In this document: one piece after another, positions 22,320 to 31,240 of the stretch
How the letters are laid out: the number at the start of each line of letters is the position of its first letter
Position numbering within the stretch: the stretch's first letter is position 1
Assembly: GCF_002161805.1 (NCBI RefSeq)
Contig: NZ_NFIP01000011.1
Location: 20,781-84,780, forward strand
Source of the DNA: Collinsella sp. An307
GTDB lineage: Bacteria > Actinomycetota > Coriobacteriia > Coriobacteriales > Coriobacteriaceae
Direction: 5' to 3'
DNA: 64,000 bases
The notes under the pieces: generated by a model
The model's input: only the letters and a program-made list of their open reading frames with translations
Databases searched by the model: none
Told to the model about the DNA's origin: nothing
Position numbers and translations under genes: made by a program

Positions 22320-22362
22320 GCTGTGTCTCGTTGCGATATCGGATATCGCAACGAGACACAGC
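22320..22362. repeat. 43-bp perfect palindrome next to the gltX stop
   Basis: Two perfect 21-base arms (22320-22340 and 22342-22362) surround a single G. It ends two bases from the gltX stop codon. No T-tract follows on either strand, so it is not a standard terminator. It could form a cruciform or a strong mRNA 3' hairpin. Confidence 0.85.
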
Positions 22363-22364
22363 TG

Positions 22365-23852
22365 CTACAGCGCCATCGTGCGGGCGCGGTCGATGCGTGC
22401 GAGGCAGTCCTCGCGGCCGATGAGCGCCATGGTCTCGCCGAGCGGCGGGGACACGAGGTTGCCGCAGACGGCAACGCGCACGGCCTGGAAGACGACGCGC
22501 TTCTTGAGGTCGAGCGCCTCGGGCAGGGGCTCGAGCGCACCGTCGATCGCCTCGGCGGTCCAAGCGGCGTCGTCGAGCGCCTCGAGAGCGGCGCGGGCAG
22601 CGTCAAGCACCGATGCCATGCCTTCCTTGGCAAGACCCTTTGCAACCGATTTCTCGTCATAGGCGAGGGTCTCGGCCGTGGCGAAGATGGGCGCGGCCAC
22701 CGTGGCGGCGTCGGCGGGCATCTTGGTGCGCGGGCGGACGATCTCGGCGAGGGCGTCGAACCACGCGGCGTCCGGGGTGACAGCGGGCTCGGCGTCGATG
22801 AGGCCCGCCTCAACGAGCTGCGGTACCAGAATCTTCTCCACAAAGGTGGCGTTGTCCATGCGGTTGATGTACTCGGCGTTCACCCAGTCGAGCTTCTTGG
22901 GGTCGAAGGTCGCCGGGTTCTTGGAGATGCGGTCGAGCGAGAACTCGCGAGCGAGCACGTCGCGCGGGATGATGGTGGTCTCGCCGTCGAGCGACCAGCC
23001 GAGCAGCGCCAGGTAGTTCACAAAGGCGTCCGAGAGGTAGCCGGCATCGCGGTACTCCTCGACGCTCGTGGCGCCATGGCGCTTGGAGAGCTTCTTGCCG
23101 TCGGCGCCGAGAATCATCGAGAGGTGCGCAAAGACGGGAACGGGAGCGCCCAGCGCCTCGTAGACCATAATCTGGCGCGGGGTGTTGGAGAGGTGGTCGT
23201 CGCCGCGGATGACATGGGTGATGCCCATGAGGGCGTCGTCGACCACGGTGGTGAAGTTGTAGGTGGGCGTGCCGTCGGAACGGAAGATCACAAAGTCGTC
23301 GAGTTCCTTGGCATCAAAGACCACCTTGCCGTGGACAGCGTCGTTTACCACGACGTCGCCGCGGTCCTCGGGAACCTTGATGCGGATGGTGTAGCGCTCG
23401 CCGGCCTCCATGCGAGCGCGCGCCTCATCCGCGGGGATGTTGCGGCAGCGGCGCTGGTAGCCCTGGAACGGGTCCTTGCGCTCGCGCGCGGCGGCGCGGT
23501 CTGCCTCAAGCTGCTCGGGAGTGCAGAAGCAAGGGTAGGCGCGTCCCTCGGCGAGCAGACGTTCGGCGGCCTCACGGTAGATGTCGAGGCGCTCGGTCTG
23601 CGCATAGGGGCCAAAGTTGCCGCCCACCTCGGGGCCCTCGTCCCAGTCAAGCTCGAGCCAACGCATGGCGCGCAGGATGATCTGCGTGTTCTCTTCGGTG
23701 GAACGGTTGGGGTCGGTGTCGTCGATGCGCAGAATGAAGGTGCCGCCGTTGGCGCGGGCGAACGCCCAGTTGTAGATTGCGGTGCGCGCGCCGCCGATGT
23801 GGAGCTTGCCGGTGGGCGAGGGGGCGAAGCGGACGCGGACAGGCTGGGTCAT
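22365..23852 (-). CDS. gltX: Glutamyl-tRNA synthetase
   Basis: Class I synthetase of 495 residues that charges tRNA-Glu (and possibly tRNA-Gln if a GatCAB pathway is used). The N-terminus VRFAPSPTGKLHIGGARTA carries the HIGH-type motif, and GKKLSKRHGA is the KMSKS-type loop. Zinc-binding-like Cys residues occur at CFCTPEQ and CRN. I chose ATG 23852 since the Rossmann fold begins a few residues later; a start 15 codons upstream lacks support. It is transcribed alone, convergent with sdaA. Confidence 0.96.
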   Translation of the reverse strand: MTQPVRVRFAPSPTGKLHIGGARTAIYNWAFARANGGTFILRIDDTDPNRSTEENTQIILRAMRWLELDWDEGPEVGGNFGPYAQTERLDIYREAAERLLAEGRAYPCFCTPEQLEADRAAARERKDPFQGYQRRCRNIPADEARARMEAGERYTIRIKVPEDRGDVVVNDAVHGKVVFDAKELDDFVIFRSDGTPTYNFTTVVDDALMGITHVIRGDDHLSNTPRQIMVYEALGAPVPVFAHLSMILGADGKKLSKRHGATSVEEYRDAGYLSDAFVNYLALLGWSLDGETTIIPRDVLAREFSLDRISKNPATFDPKKLDWVNAEYINRMDNATFVEKILVPQLVEAGLIDAEPAVTPDAAWFDALAEIVRPRTKMPADAATVAAPIFATAETLAYDEKSVAKGLAKEGMASVLDAARAALEALDDAAWTAEAIDGALEPLPEALDLKKRVVFQAVRVAVCGNLVSPPLGETMALIGREDCLARIDRARTMAL

Positions 23853-24123
23853 GGTGAAACTCGCTTTCTGCAAGGTCGGATGGGCTTTCGAGCACATGAA
23901 TTATAGCGCGGTCGCCGGTCGCGCACAGACCGTTCAGATATTTGTCCCAACTTTGGCCCGATGCGGCGGTTTCGCGACTGCGAGCGGGCGTATCGGGTAC
24001 GCTAGGGGTCATGTAACGGCCTAGTTGTCCGCAATGCGAGCAGCGAGGTTCCGGTGGGCGGGCGCATGCCATGAGCGAGCGGCCGTCAGAAGACCTGTTA
24101 GGTGGCAGAGGAGGAGCGATTCC

Positions 24124-24984
24124 ATGGCAGAGGCTGCAGGCTCAGGAGATGCCGTTGTCGAGGCGCGAGATCTCTGCATCGTCCGTGGAGGCGTGCGCAC
24201 CTGTGAGTTCGCGACGTTTGCGGCGCACCCGGGCGAGGTCGTCGCGCTGGCGGCGGCCGAGGTGGCCCCCGTGCGCGACGCGCTCCTTGCCGTGGCAGGT
24301 CTGATCGCTCCTGCCGAGGGTTCGCTTTCGGTCGCAGGCACCGAGCTCGCGGCGCGCCCCGCGCGAGGGCCGCTTCGCCTGCGCCCCCGTCTGCCTCGCG
24401 GTACAGTGGGTGTTGGCGTAGTCAGTGGCGTGTGTGACGCGGTGTCCGCAGAGACTGTTGGCGACGCCCTTGCGCGTGAGTTCTCCCTCTGGCAGAGGCG
24501 GCGGCGTGCGACGGACGTCACCGCCGCGTCGAACGTTGCCGACGCAGCGAACATCGCCGGCGCGACCGCCGATGCAAGCCCAGCGGGCAAGTCCAGTACG
24601 TCCGACGCCGCGGGTGACGTTATCGACTATCTCGGCCGTTTCGAGCTTGCGGGCGACATCGGTCGCACGGTCGGCGCGCTCGACCCCGCGCATCGCGCCC
24701 GCCTGAGCGCCGCCCTTGCCTTTGCGTGTCGCCCCGCCGCTGCGGTTCTCGACCTTACTGACGCCTTCGTGCGCAGCCTGTCCCAAGACGAGGCGTTCGC
24801 ATTCCTGCGCCTGCTTGCCCACATCGCGAGCGAGGAGCGCGCGGCGGTCCTCGTGGGAACAACCGATTCCGCAGTTGCTCGCGTGGTTACGCGAGCGTTT
24901 GCGCTCGATATCGATTCCGCGGAACTTCTTAACGCGAACGATTCCTCGGCAGGGTCTGACGGCGTTAGCGGTGCATATATATAG
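24124..24984 (+). CDS. Degenerate ABC-type ATPase homologue (pseudo-ATPase) paired with YhgE/Pip
   Basis: A 286-residue protein aligned by eye to ABC ATPases but without catalytic motifs. Where GxxGxGKST should be it reads AAAEVAPVRDALLAVAGLIAPAEGSLSVAG. The signature region reads LDPAHRARLSAALAFACRP, and the Walker B region AAAVLDLTDAFV lacks the catalytic Glu. It has an insert of low-complexity Ala/Thr/Asp (about residues 130-165). Start ATG 24124 follows GAGGAG at 24111-24116. The membrane gene follows 16 bases after its stop. It presumably acts as a structural partner rather than an ATPase. Confidence 0.65.
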   Translation: MAEAAGSGDAVVEARDLCIVRGGVRTCEFATFAAHPGEVVALAAAEVAPVRDALLAVAGLIAPAEGSLSVAGTELAARPARGPLRLRPRLPRGTVGVGVVSGVCDAVSAETVGDALAREFSLWQRRRRATDVTAASNVADAANIAGATADASPAGKSSTSDAAGDVIDYLGRFELAGDIGRTVGALDPAHRARLSAALAFACRPAAAVLDLTDAFVRSLSQDEAFAFLRLLAHIASEERAAVLVGTTDSAVARVVTRAFALDIDSAELLNANDSSAGSDGVSGAYI

Positions 24985-25000
24985 TGCAGATGGGAAACAG

Positions 25001-27748
25001 ATGATGTCCTCAGTGGTTGATGTTTTGCGGCGAATCTTGAGCCCTCTCATGCGTGAGCCGCGTGCTGTGCGCACGCTTGCCCTCGTAGCCCTCGTGCCAG
25101 CTGCGGTTTGCCTTGTGGGCGTGCTCGCCCTCGCGCCCACGTTCGACGCCGCCTCACGTATCCCCGTTGCCGTGGTGAACCTGGACGCAGGCGCGACCGA
25201 TGCGGACGGGCGCCGCGTGCACGCTGGAGAAGACCTTGTGGATGATCTTGCGGACTCCCAAGAGCTCGCGTGGCAGGTGGTGGACGAGGACACGGCAGAC
25301 GCAGGCGTCAGGGCGGGTTCGTTCGCGCTTGCGCTTGTGATCCCTAAGGATTATTCCGAGCATGTTGCAAGCATCGATAGCTCCGATCCTAAACAGGCAA
25401 CCATAGAGATTGCGTCCTCGGGGGCCGAGAACGTGCTCGCCACCGAGGCGGGCAGCGCCGCCCTTCGTCAGGTGCAGGCGCGCCTCAAGAGCGATCTGGG
25501 CGAGAACTACGTGCTCTCGGTCCTAAACGAGGTCCGCTCTCAAGCATCCAAGCTCACGCTTTCCGCCGATGGCACGACCATGATGGCAGAGGCGCTCGAG
25601 GCCGTAGCCACCGGCAACGACCAGCTGGCAGACGGGCTCACCCAAACGGCGGAGGGAACGGACGCCCTTGCCGAGGGAATCGCGACCATCTCATCCGGCG
25701 TCGCCGCTGCGGGTACGGGCGCCGAAGCCATCGCCCAAGGTCTCGAAGCCACCGGGACTCAGGGCGCAGGAGCGCTCGAAAGTGGTTCCGAGGCACTCGC
25801 GCAGGGGCTCGAGACGGTTTCGGCGACTACAGTGGGCATGGGTGAGCAGGTGGTGACCGCGGGCACGAGCCTCGAGGAGGTCTCCGCACGGTTGACGTCT
25901 GCTACCGGCTCGCTCGCCGCGATGGGCGAGGTCACAGGTGTTATCGAGAAGCATGAGGAGACTCTTGCCGCAGCGCTCACCTCAGCCACCGCGGCGGCAG
26001 CCTCGCTCAAGGAGCACGCGACGGCCGCCGTCGAGGGCGTCGGTTCGATGCGCGACGGCATCACCGCGGTCGCGACCGGGGCAGACGCGCTTGCGGCCGA
26101 GCTCGCCGGTAGCGAGGACGGTTCCACCGCGGGCGTGGAGCAGGACTTCGCGCAGCTCAATGCGCGCTACAACGAACTTTCTGCCACGCTCGACGGGCTG
26201 CTTCAAGACCTCGATGCGGCGCTGTCAGGCACCGCCGCAGACGGCTCGAGCGCGCCTAGCACCGGCGCGGAGGGCGCGACGGCACATGGAGCTGCGACAG
26301 ACATCGCCGGTTCTGCGGCGGGGGCCTCGGGCGGCTCCGGCGCGTCGTCTACGGCGGCAATCGACGCCGATGCTCTCGGTGCCCTGCGCACCCAGATCGC
26401 CGAGGTGCGCGACGAGCTCGCCGTCCTCGACACTGAGCAAAAGGCGCTCGCCGAGCGCGTGTCCGGCGCATCCAAAGCCTCCCGTAGCCTTGCGGACTCC
26501 GCTGCCTCCGCCGCAGCGGGCATGTCCGTCCTCGACGACGCAAACGCCGGTATCGCCAGCGACCTCGATACGCTTAAAGCGACTGCGGAGAGCCTCTCTG
26601 GAGTGGGGGAGGACCTCACCGGTGCGGTGACAAACCTGGCAGGTGAGGCAACCGATGCGGTGACCAACGTGTTCTATGCCGAGACGGCGCTTGCAGGCAC
26701 CACGCTGGCGGACGGAACTGAGGTGCCCGGTCTTGCAAGCTCGGTCACCCTGCTCGGCAAGGGTGTTACGGCGGTGGGCGAGCAGCTCTCGGGCGAGGGT
26801 GCCCTCGGCGCGGGTGCAACCGGGCTCTCGCAGGGGGCGGCCGCCCTTGGTGAGGTGCTCTCCACCATGGCGCAAGGGACCTTCGCCATCGGCACGGGCA
26901 ACACCGCGCTCGCGCAGGCGCTCGACGCCGTCAACCAGGGTGTGGGCGCGCTCGGGAGCGGTTTCTCGTCGCTTGCTTCTGTGCAGAGCCAGTTGGGTGA
27001 GGGGACGCGCCAGATCGCCGAAGCAACCGACGGCGTGACCGATACGCTCGAGGCGGCGGGCGATACGCTCGCCAATGCCACCGGTAACGCCGCCGAGCGT
27101 GCCGAGGTCGCCGCGAGCCCGGTCCGCTTCCGCACAAGCGTGCGCGACCGCGTTACCTCTGCGGGCTCCGTTGCGCCCATCGCGGCTGCCGTTGCTGTGT
27201 GGCTGGGCGCTCTCGCGTCTGTGCTCGTCGTGCCCGCGCTTGACGCACGCGCCGCGCTTGCGGGTAGGGGAGCGGCGGCTGCGGCGGCCCAGTTTGCGCA
27301 GTGCGCGGTCCTCGCGCTCGCGCAGGGCACCCTCATCGGCGCCGCGGCTGCTCTTTCCTCGGGGCTCTCGGGTTCCTCTGCCGTCTCGTTCGTGGCGCTC
27401 ACCGTCCTCGGGGCGCTTGCTTGCGCCGCCTTCGCGCAGGCAGCGCGTCTCATCTCCGGGCGCTTAGCCCCGGCGGTATTCATCTTTGCCCTTGTGATCC
27501 AGCTGCTCTGTGCGGGGCTCGTTCTGCCCGCGTTCTTCTCCGAGGGCATCTTTGCCGCCCTGGGCTCAGTGCTGCCCGTGAACGTGCTCGCCGAGGCTCT
27601 ACGCTCCTGTGCGGCCGCAGGTGCAGCTGGTGCGGGCGTTGCGGGCGCGGTTGCCTACCTTGTCCTTATCGCTATGGTGGCGCTTGCCGTGTCTATCATC
27701 TGCGCCCAAGGTCTCTGCCGGCGCCGGGCACAGCACCTTCCGGCCTAG
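25001..27748 (+). CDS. YhgE/Pip-family membrane protein
   Basis: A 915-residue protein of the family that includes the lactococcal phage infection protein. One transmembrane helix at residues 25-45 is followed by the diagnostic IPVAVVNLDAGATDADGRRVHAGEDLVDDL. Then comes a very long extracytoplasmic coiled region (about 130-710) with repeated LAxGLxxxxxGxxxLxxG patterns, and five or six helices at the C-terminus (about 725-905). The family relates to ABC-2 permeases and is often linked to secretion of WXG-type or envelope components. Start ATG 25001 follows GGGAAACAG. It is translated with the pseudo-ATPase gene upstream. A perfect 16-bp palindrome sits at 27758-27773, nine bases past the stop. 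Confidence 0.85.
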   Translation: MMSSVVDVLRRILSPLMREPRAVRTLALVALVPAAVCLVGVLALAPTFDAASRIPVAVVNLDAGATDADGRRVHAGEDLVDDLADSQELAWQVVDEDTADAGVRAGSFALALVIPKDYSEHVASIDSSDPKQATIEIASSGAENVLATEAGSAALRQVQARLKSDLGENYVLSVLNEVRSQASKLTLSADGTTMMAEALEAVATGNDQLADGLTQTAEGTDALAEGIATISSGVAAAGTGAEAIAQGLEATGTQGAGALESGSEALAQGLETVSATTVGMGEQVVTAGTSLEEVSARLTSATGSLAAMGEVTGVIEKHEETLAAALTSATAAAASLKEHATAAVEGVGSMRDGITAVATGADALAAELAGSEDGSTAGVEQDFAQLNARYNELSATLDGLLQDLDAALSGTAADGSSAPSTGAEGATAHGAATDIAGSAAGASGGSGASSTAAIDADALGALRTQIAEVRDELAVLDTEQKALAERVSGASKASRSLADSAASAAAGMSVLDDANAGIASDLDTLKATAESLSGVGEDLTGAVTNLAGEATDAVTNVFYAETALAGTTLADGTEVPGLASSVTLLGKGVTAVGEQLSGEGALGAGATGLSQGAAALGEVLSTMAQGTFAIGTGNTALAQALDAVNQGVGALGSGFSSLASVQSQLGEGTRQIAEATDGVTDTLEAAGDTLANATGNAAERAEVAASPVRFRTSVRDRVTSAGSVAPIAAAVAVWLGALASVLVVPALDARAALAGRGAAAAAAQFAQCAVLALAQGTLIGAAAALSSGLSGSSAVSFVALTVLGALACAAFAQAARLISGRLAPAVFIFALVIQLLCAGLVLPAFFSEGIFAALGSVLPVNVLAEALRSCAAAGAAGAGVAGAVAYLVLIAMVALAVSIICAQGLCRRRAQHLPA

Positions 27749-28058
27749 CGGGTTTGCACGGCGTGCACGCCGTTGCGTCGACTGGTCGCAGTGCAATTTG
27801 GTGCAGCGGCTGCCGGCCAGGGTTATGGCGATACGGTAAGTGCACAACCAAAATTGTCCTTGTCGGTGCGTAAACCATAGGATAGGTGTACCATGCACTG
27901 TTGCGGACTTGTGAGGAGTCGCTGTGCGCGTGTCGCCGTGCCGCTCCAAGCGCTCCGCACCCAGCGGTGCTCCGGTACCGCGCCCCGGCGGTGCGTCGCA
28001 GCACCGCCCCTACCAAAAGCAGGCGCAGCCGCGCCCGATTCTAGCTGGAAGGTTACCG
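27749..28058 (+). promoter_or_regulatory. 310-bp leader region of the capsule control operon
   Basis: It holds the palindrome ACGGCGTGCACGCCGT (27758-27773) and a possible promoter, TTGTCC (27854-27859) with TAGGAT (27878-27883), spacer 18. A GTG at 27924 with GAGGAG five bases upstream is in frame with the Wzz-like gene and could add 45 basic, Pro-rich residues to it. I see no other gene. Confidence 0.35.
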
Positions 28059-28718
28059 ATGACTCTGCTCGAACTCATCACCTTGCTGCGCAAGCACCTC
28101 AAGCTGGTGGTAACGCTGCCTGTCGTGTGCGCCATCGTCATGGCCCTCGCGAGCGTTATCGTCATGCGCGACTCTTACACCGCCACGGGCGACATGTACG
28201 TGCTCGCCGGCACGGCCGATAGCACCGGCTCCGCGCTCTCAAGCGAGCTTTCTGCGAGCCAGATGCTCTCCAACGACGTTGCGACGCTCCTCACCTCGAG
28301 CCGCGTCGAGGATGACGCGGCGCGTCAGGCTGGCCTCGAGGACCTCGATGACTTCGACATCGAGGTCTCGAGTGAGACCACCACGCGTCTCATCTCGCTC
28401 TCCGTCACGGGCAGCGACCCTGTCGAGTGCGCCAACGTCGCCAACGCGCTCATGTCGAGCGTCTCAGCCGTCGCTCAGGAGGTCATGAGCGTCGAGAGCG
28501 TCAACGTGGTGGACGAGGCCGAGGTGCCCACCGCCCCATCCGGCCCCAACCGCATGCTCTACATCGCAGTCGCCCTTATGGCAGGTCTCTTTGCCGCGGT
28601 TGCGATCGTTGTCCTGCTCGATATCCTCGACACCCGCATCCGCGGTGAGCACGACGTCGAGGAGCTGCTCGGGGTGCCCGTCATCGGCCGCATCCCTGTC
28701 ATGAAGGGGGGCATGTAA
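28059..28718 (+). CDS. Wzz/CapA-type polysaccharide co-polymerase (chain-length regulator)
   Basis: A 219-residue membrane protein with two transmembrane helices (residues 17-36 and about 168-190) flanking an extracytoplasmic domain with Ala/Ser-rich helices, and the Pro-containing PTAPSGPNRMLY motif before the second helix. It regulates capsule or exopolysaccharide length and activates the BY-kinase encoded three bases downstream. ATG 28059 has GGAAGG upstream. The in-frame GTG 27924 with a good ribosome-binding site is a real alternative that would add a basic cytoplasmic N-terminus. No polysaccharide biosynthesis genes follow, so the targets lie elsewhere. Confidence 0.82.
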   Translation: MTLLELITLLRKHLKLVVTLPVVCAIVMALASVIVMRDSYTATGDMYVLAGTADSTGSALSSELSASQMLSNDVATLLTSSRVEDDAARQAGLEDLDDFDIEVSSETTTRLISLSVTGSDPVECANVANALMSSVSAVAQEVMSVESVNVVDEAEVPTAPSGPNRMLYIAVALMAGLFAAVAIVVLLDILDTRIRGEHDVEELLGVPVIGRIPVMKGGM

Positions 28719-28721
28719 GCC

Positions 28722-29579
28722 ATGCAGATGCAGCGCAAGTCCGAGGGCGCCGACGCCCAGGTGGTTCAGAACGCCGCCAAGACGCTTTACGCCAACATCC
28801 GCTTTGCGAGCGTCGACCATCCCATCAAGGTTGTCATGCTCACATCGTCGGTTCCTAACGAGGGCAAGACCACGGTCGCCTACAACCTCGCCGTCGCTGT
28901 CGCCTCGGGCGGCAAGCGCGTGCTGCTCGTCGAGTGCGATATGCGCCGCCGTTCCATCGCCGACTCCATAGGCGAGCGCGCCCGCTACGGCATCTACAGC
29001 GTGCTCTCGCATCAGGTTGAGCTCTCGCAGGCGGTCGTTGCCACGCAGCAGGCCAATCTCTTCTTCCTCGATGCCGAGCCCAACATCCCCAACCCGGCCG
29101 ACATCATCTCCTCGCACCGCTTCCGCGACCTCATCGCTACCATGAAGGCGAGCTACGATTTCGTGATCGTGGACACGCCGCCCGTGGGCACCTTTGTTGA
29201 CGCGGCGATTCTCTCCACGCTGGTGGACGGTACCGCCATCGTCGTGCGTGACCGCTTCACCCACAGAAACGAGGTCCTTGCCGCCTATGAGCAGCTGAAA
29301 AAGGCCGATGCCAACATCATTGGCGTGATCTTGAACGGTACGGAGTCCGATACGAGCGAGTACTACTACTCCTACTACAACAAGGACGGCAAGCGCGTGC
29401 GTAAGGGCCACGACCATGTGGAGGAAGGGCCGAGTCTGCCCACCCAGCGCTCCGCCACCCCGCAGGCCGCTTCTGTGCCCACCCAGCGCTCTGCCTCAGG
29501 CAGCGTTCCCGCCCAGCGTGCGGCGGGTGTTGCCCCTGCACAGGGGTCGCTTCAGAGCGGCAGCCGTTTCTCGCGTTAG
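28722..29579 (+). CDS. BY-family tyrosine kinase (CpsD/CapB type)
   Basis: A 285-residue autokinase controlling capsule synthesis. Walker A SSVPNEGKTT (Lys49), Walker A' VLLVECDMRR (near residue 70) and Walker B FVIVDTPPVG are intact. A C-terminal tyrosine cluster YYYSYY (residues 214-219) is the usual autophosphorylation site. It differs from the family by about 55 extra residues after the cluster, with three to four copies of a P(T/A)QR(S/A)A motif. It acts with the Wzz-like activator upstream and the PHP phosphatase downstream. Confidence 0.9.
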   Translation: MQMQRKSEGADAQVVQNAAKTLYANIRFASVDHPIKVVMLTSSVPNEGKTTVAYNLAVAVASGGKRVLLVECDMRRRSIADSIGERARYGIYSVLSHQVELSQAVVATQQANLFFLDAEPNIPNPADIISSHRFRDLIATMKASYDFVIVDTPPVGTFVDAAILSTLVDGTAIVVRDRFTHRNEVLAAYEQLKKADANIIGVILNGTESDTSEYYYSYYNKDGKRVRKGHDHVEEGPSLPTQRSATPQAASVPTQRSASGSVPAQRAAGVAPAQGSLQSGSRFSR

Positions 29580-29597
29580 TAGTTCGAGCGATCTAGT

Positions 29598-30251
29598 ATG
29601 AGGGACATCCACAGCCATATCCTGCCGGGCGTCGACGACGGCGCCCGGGATCTTGACGAGAGCCTCGCTATGCTCGATGCCGCGCGTGAGGCGGGCGTGA
29701 CGAGCATCGTCTGCACTCCGCACTGCCGCGAGCCCTACTTTGACTACAATGCCATGTGGGACGCCTTTGAGCTTTTGCGAGCGCATGCGGGAGGCTTTCC
29801 GCTCACCATGGGCTTTGAGGTCAACCATGCCAAGCTTATGGACCTGGGTATGGAGTGGGCGGACCATCTGGCAATCGACGGGACGGGTGAGTTTTTGCTC
29901 GAGCTATCCACCCGGGCGAGTGAGCTCGAGTTTCGCCAGTATGAGCGCACCATCTTTGAGCTGCAGGGCATGGGTTATACGGTAATCATCGCCCATCCCG
30001 AGCGCTACCGTGCTATCCAGAAAGACCTCGACATCGCGCGCCGCCTCGTGCAAATGGGCTGCAAACTGCAGGCGTCGGCCGACTTTGTGGCCGGTGGCCG
30101 CTTGGGTGCGGAGAAAAAACCTGCCAAGCGCCTGTTTGAGGAGAACCTCTACACCTACATTGCGAGCGATGCCCACCGTGTCGAGCACTACCGCTACCTC
30201 GCCAAAGCACGTAAGTCCTTTTCGGTGCGCGGCGCCCATTTCAAGCGCTAG
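29598..30251 (+). CDS. PHP-family tyrosine-protein phosphatase (CpsB/CapC type)
   Basis: A 217-residue manganese-dependent phosphatase that dephosphorylates the BY-kinase. Metal ligands are visible in MRDIHSHILPGVDDGA (His5, His7, Asp13-14), CTPHCREPYF, GFEVNHAKL, AHPERYR and SDAHR. Length and motif order match CpsB/YwqE. Nineteen bases separate it from the kinase gene. It ends the triad; the next genes are unrelated and damaged. Confidence 0.92.
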   Translation: MRDIHSHILPGVDDGARDLDESLAMLDAAREAGVTSIVCTPHCREPYFDYNAMWDAFELLRAHAGGFPLTMGFEVNHAKLMDLGMEWADHLAIDGTGEFLLELSTRASELEFRQYERTIFELQGMGYTVIIAHPERYRAIQKDLDIARRLVQMGCKLQASADFVAGGRLGAEKKPAKRLFEENLYTYIASDAHRVEHYRYLAKARKSFSVRGAHFKR

Positions 30252-30333
30252 GCTTTTCATTTTGTCAACTATAGTTGCCATGCTCCTTTTGTGCAGATAA
30301 GAAGCTTTATTTGGGGGCTAGATTCTTTACATT

Positions 30334-31240
30334 TCACCATCGCCCCAGTTGAGACGGGGGGTCCGTCCCAGAGGATATCTTGGGATATTTAGGGTGGAGG
30401 GCCCCTACGTTCCGGCAACAATAGTAAAGACTTAAGGAAAACTGAAAACGAATGCGTACATCTTCAGCTTTCGCTAAGTGGGGGAGTTGCCCCAACATAT
30501 CTTGCCGGCAGCTGGATGTCGCCTGGTGCGCAGCGGCGGGTCGCAGATTGAGGTCGATGTAGTTAAACGGGGATTTCAGCTGATCATTCGCTAGGCGATT
30601 CGCGAACATCGTGAAATACAGCATGATCGCCTGGGGGTTTGGCTGGTTTCCTAGCGTCGGCGGAAATACCTCAAGAATATAGCGGTATTCCTTTTGGAAT
30701 TTCCGGTATTTGTTTTTGAACCTTCCCAACTTGTTGGTTGCAATACCGAACTGGTCGCCTAGATTGGTGACAATCTGCGGCTCGAGAAGTTCTCGCTTGT
30801 CGGTATAGGTGATTTTAATCAGTTCCTCAGTGCCCTCGAAGAGCGATGTAGTGAAGGCGCCCGCTTTAAAGTATTGAGGCGGGAGAATGGAATGCCACAC
30901 ATTTGAGCCTGGGTCTCCCGATACCACGCAGTTGCTCATATCAAAATGAAATACCTCCTCGGTTGAATAGGAGTATTCAACAAAGGGGTTTGCCGGCATC
31001 CCTATACGTACGCCACAGCGTATTCCGGCGTACATGTTCCACATAGGGATGCTTTCGGTGTCGTCGGCGGTCCAGCAGCTTGCAAAGTAGAACTGCCCCA
31101 TCTTCTCAACGTCCGATGCCACACTCTCTTGCTTGTCGTCCATGTTTGATAGAGGCATCAGCCGGATGGTCCTATGCTCAAGAATGAGCGCCAGCGTTTC
31201 ATGGCTTGTGTAAGTGGTACAGCATCTCTGGGGTAGACAT
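30334..31240 (-). pseudogene. DUF2971-like protein gene, frameshifted near the 5' end
   Basis: The main frame (30334-31158) encodes about 274 residues with the motif FYFASCWTADDTESIPMWNMYAG, characteristic of DUF2971-type proteins, whose role is unknown although they occur in defence islands. The natural start appears to be ATG 31240, with GGAGG at 31249-31253. It reads MSTPEMLYH and then hits a stop, while the adjacent frame continues TYTSHETLALILEHRTIRLMPLSN. Removing one T of the TT at 31212-31213 (minus-strand sense) would join them as LYHYTSHETL. So a one-base insertion has disabled the gene, unless it is a sequencing error. Confidence 0.65.

Noticed and set aside
27893..28222. Frame starting MHCCGLV upstream of the Wzz-like gene
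   Set aside because: It overlaps the Wzz-like gene in a different frame with Arg/His-rich shadow composition.
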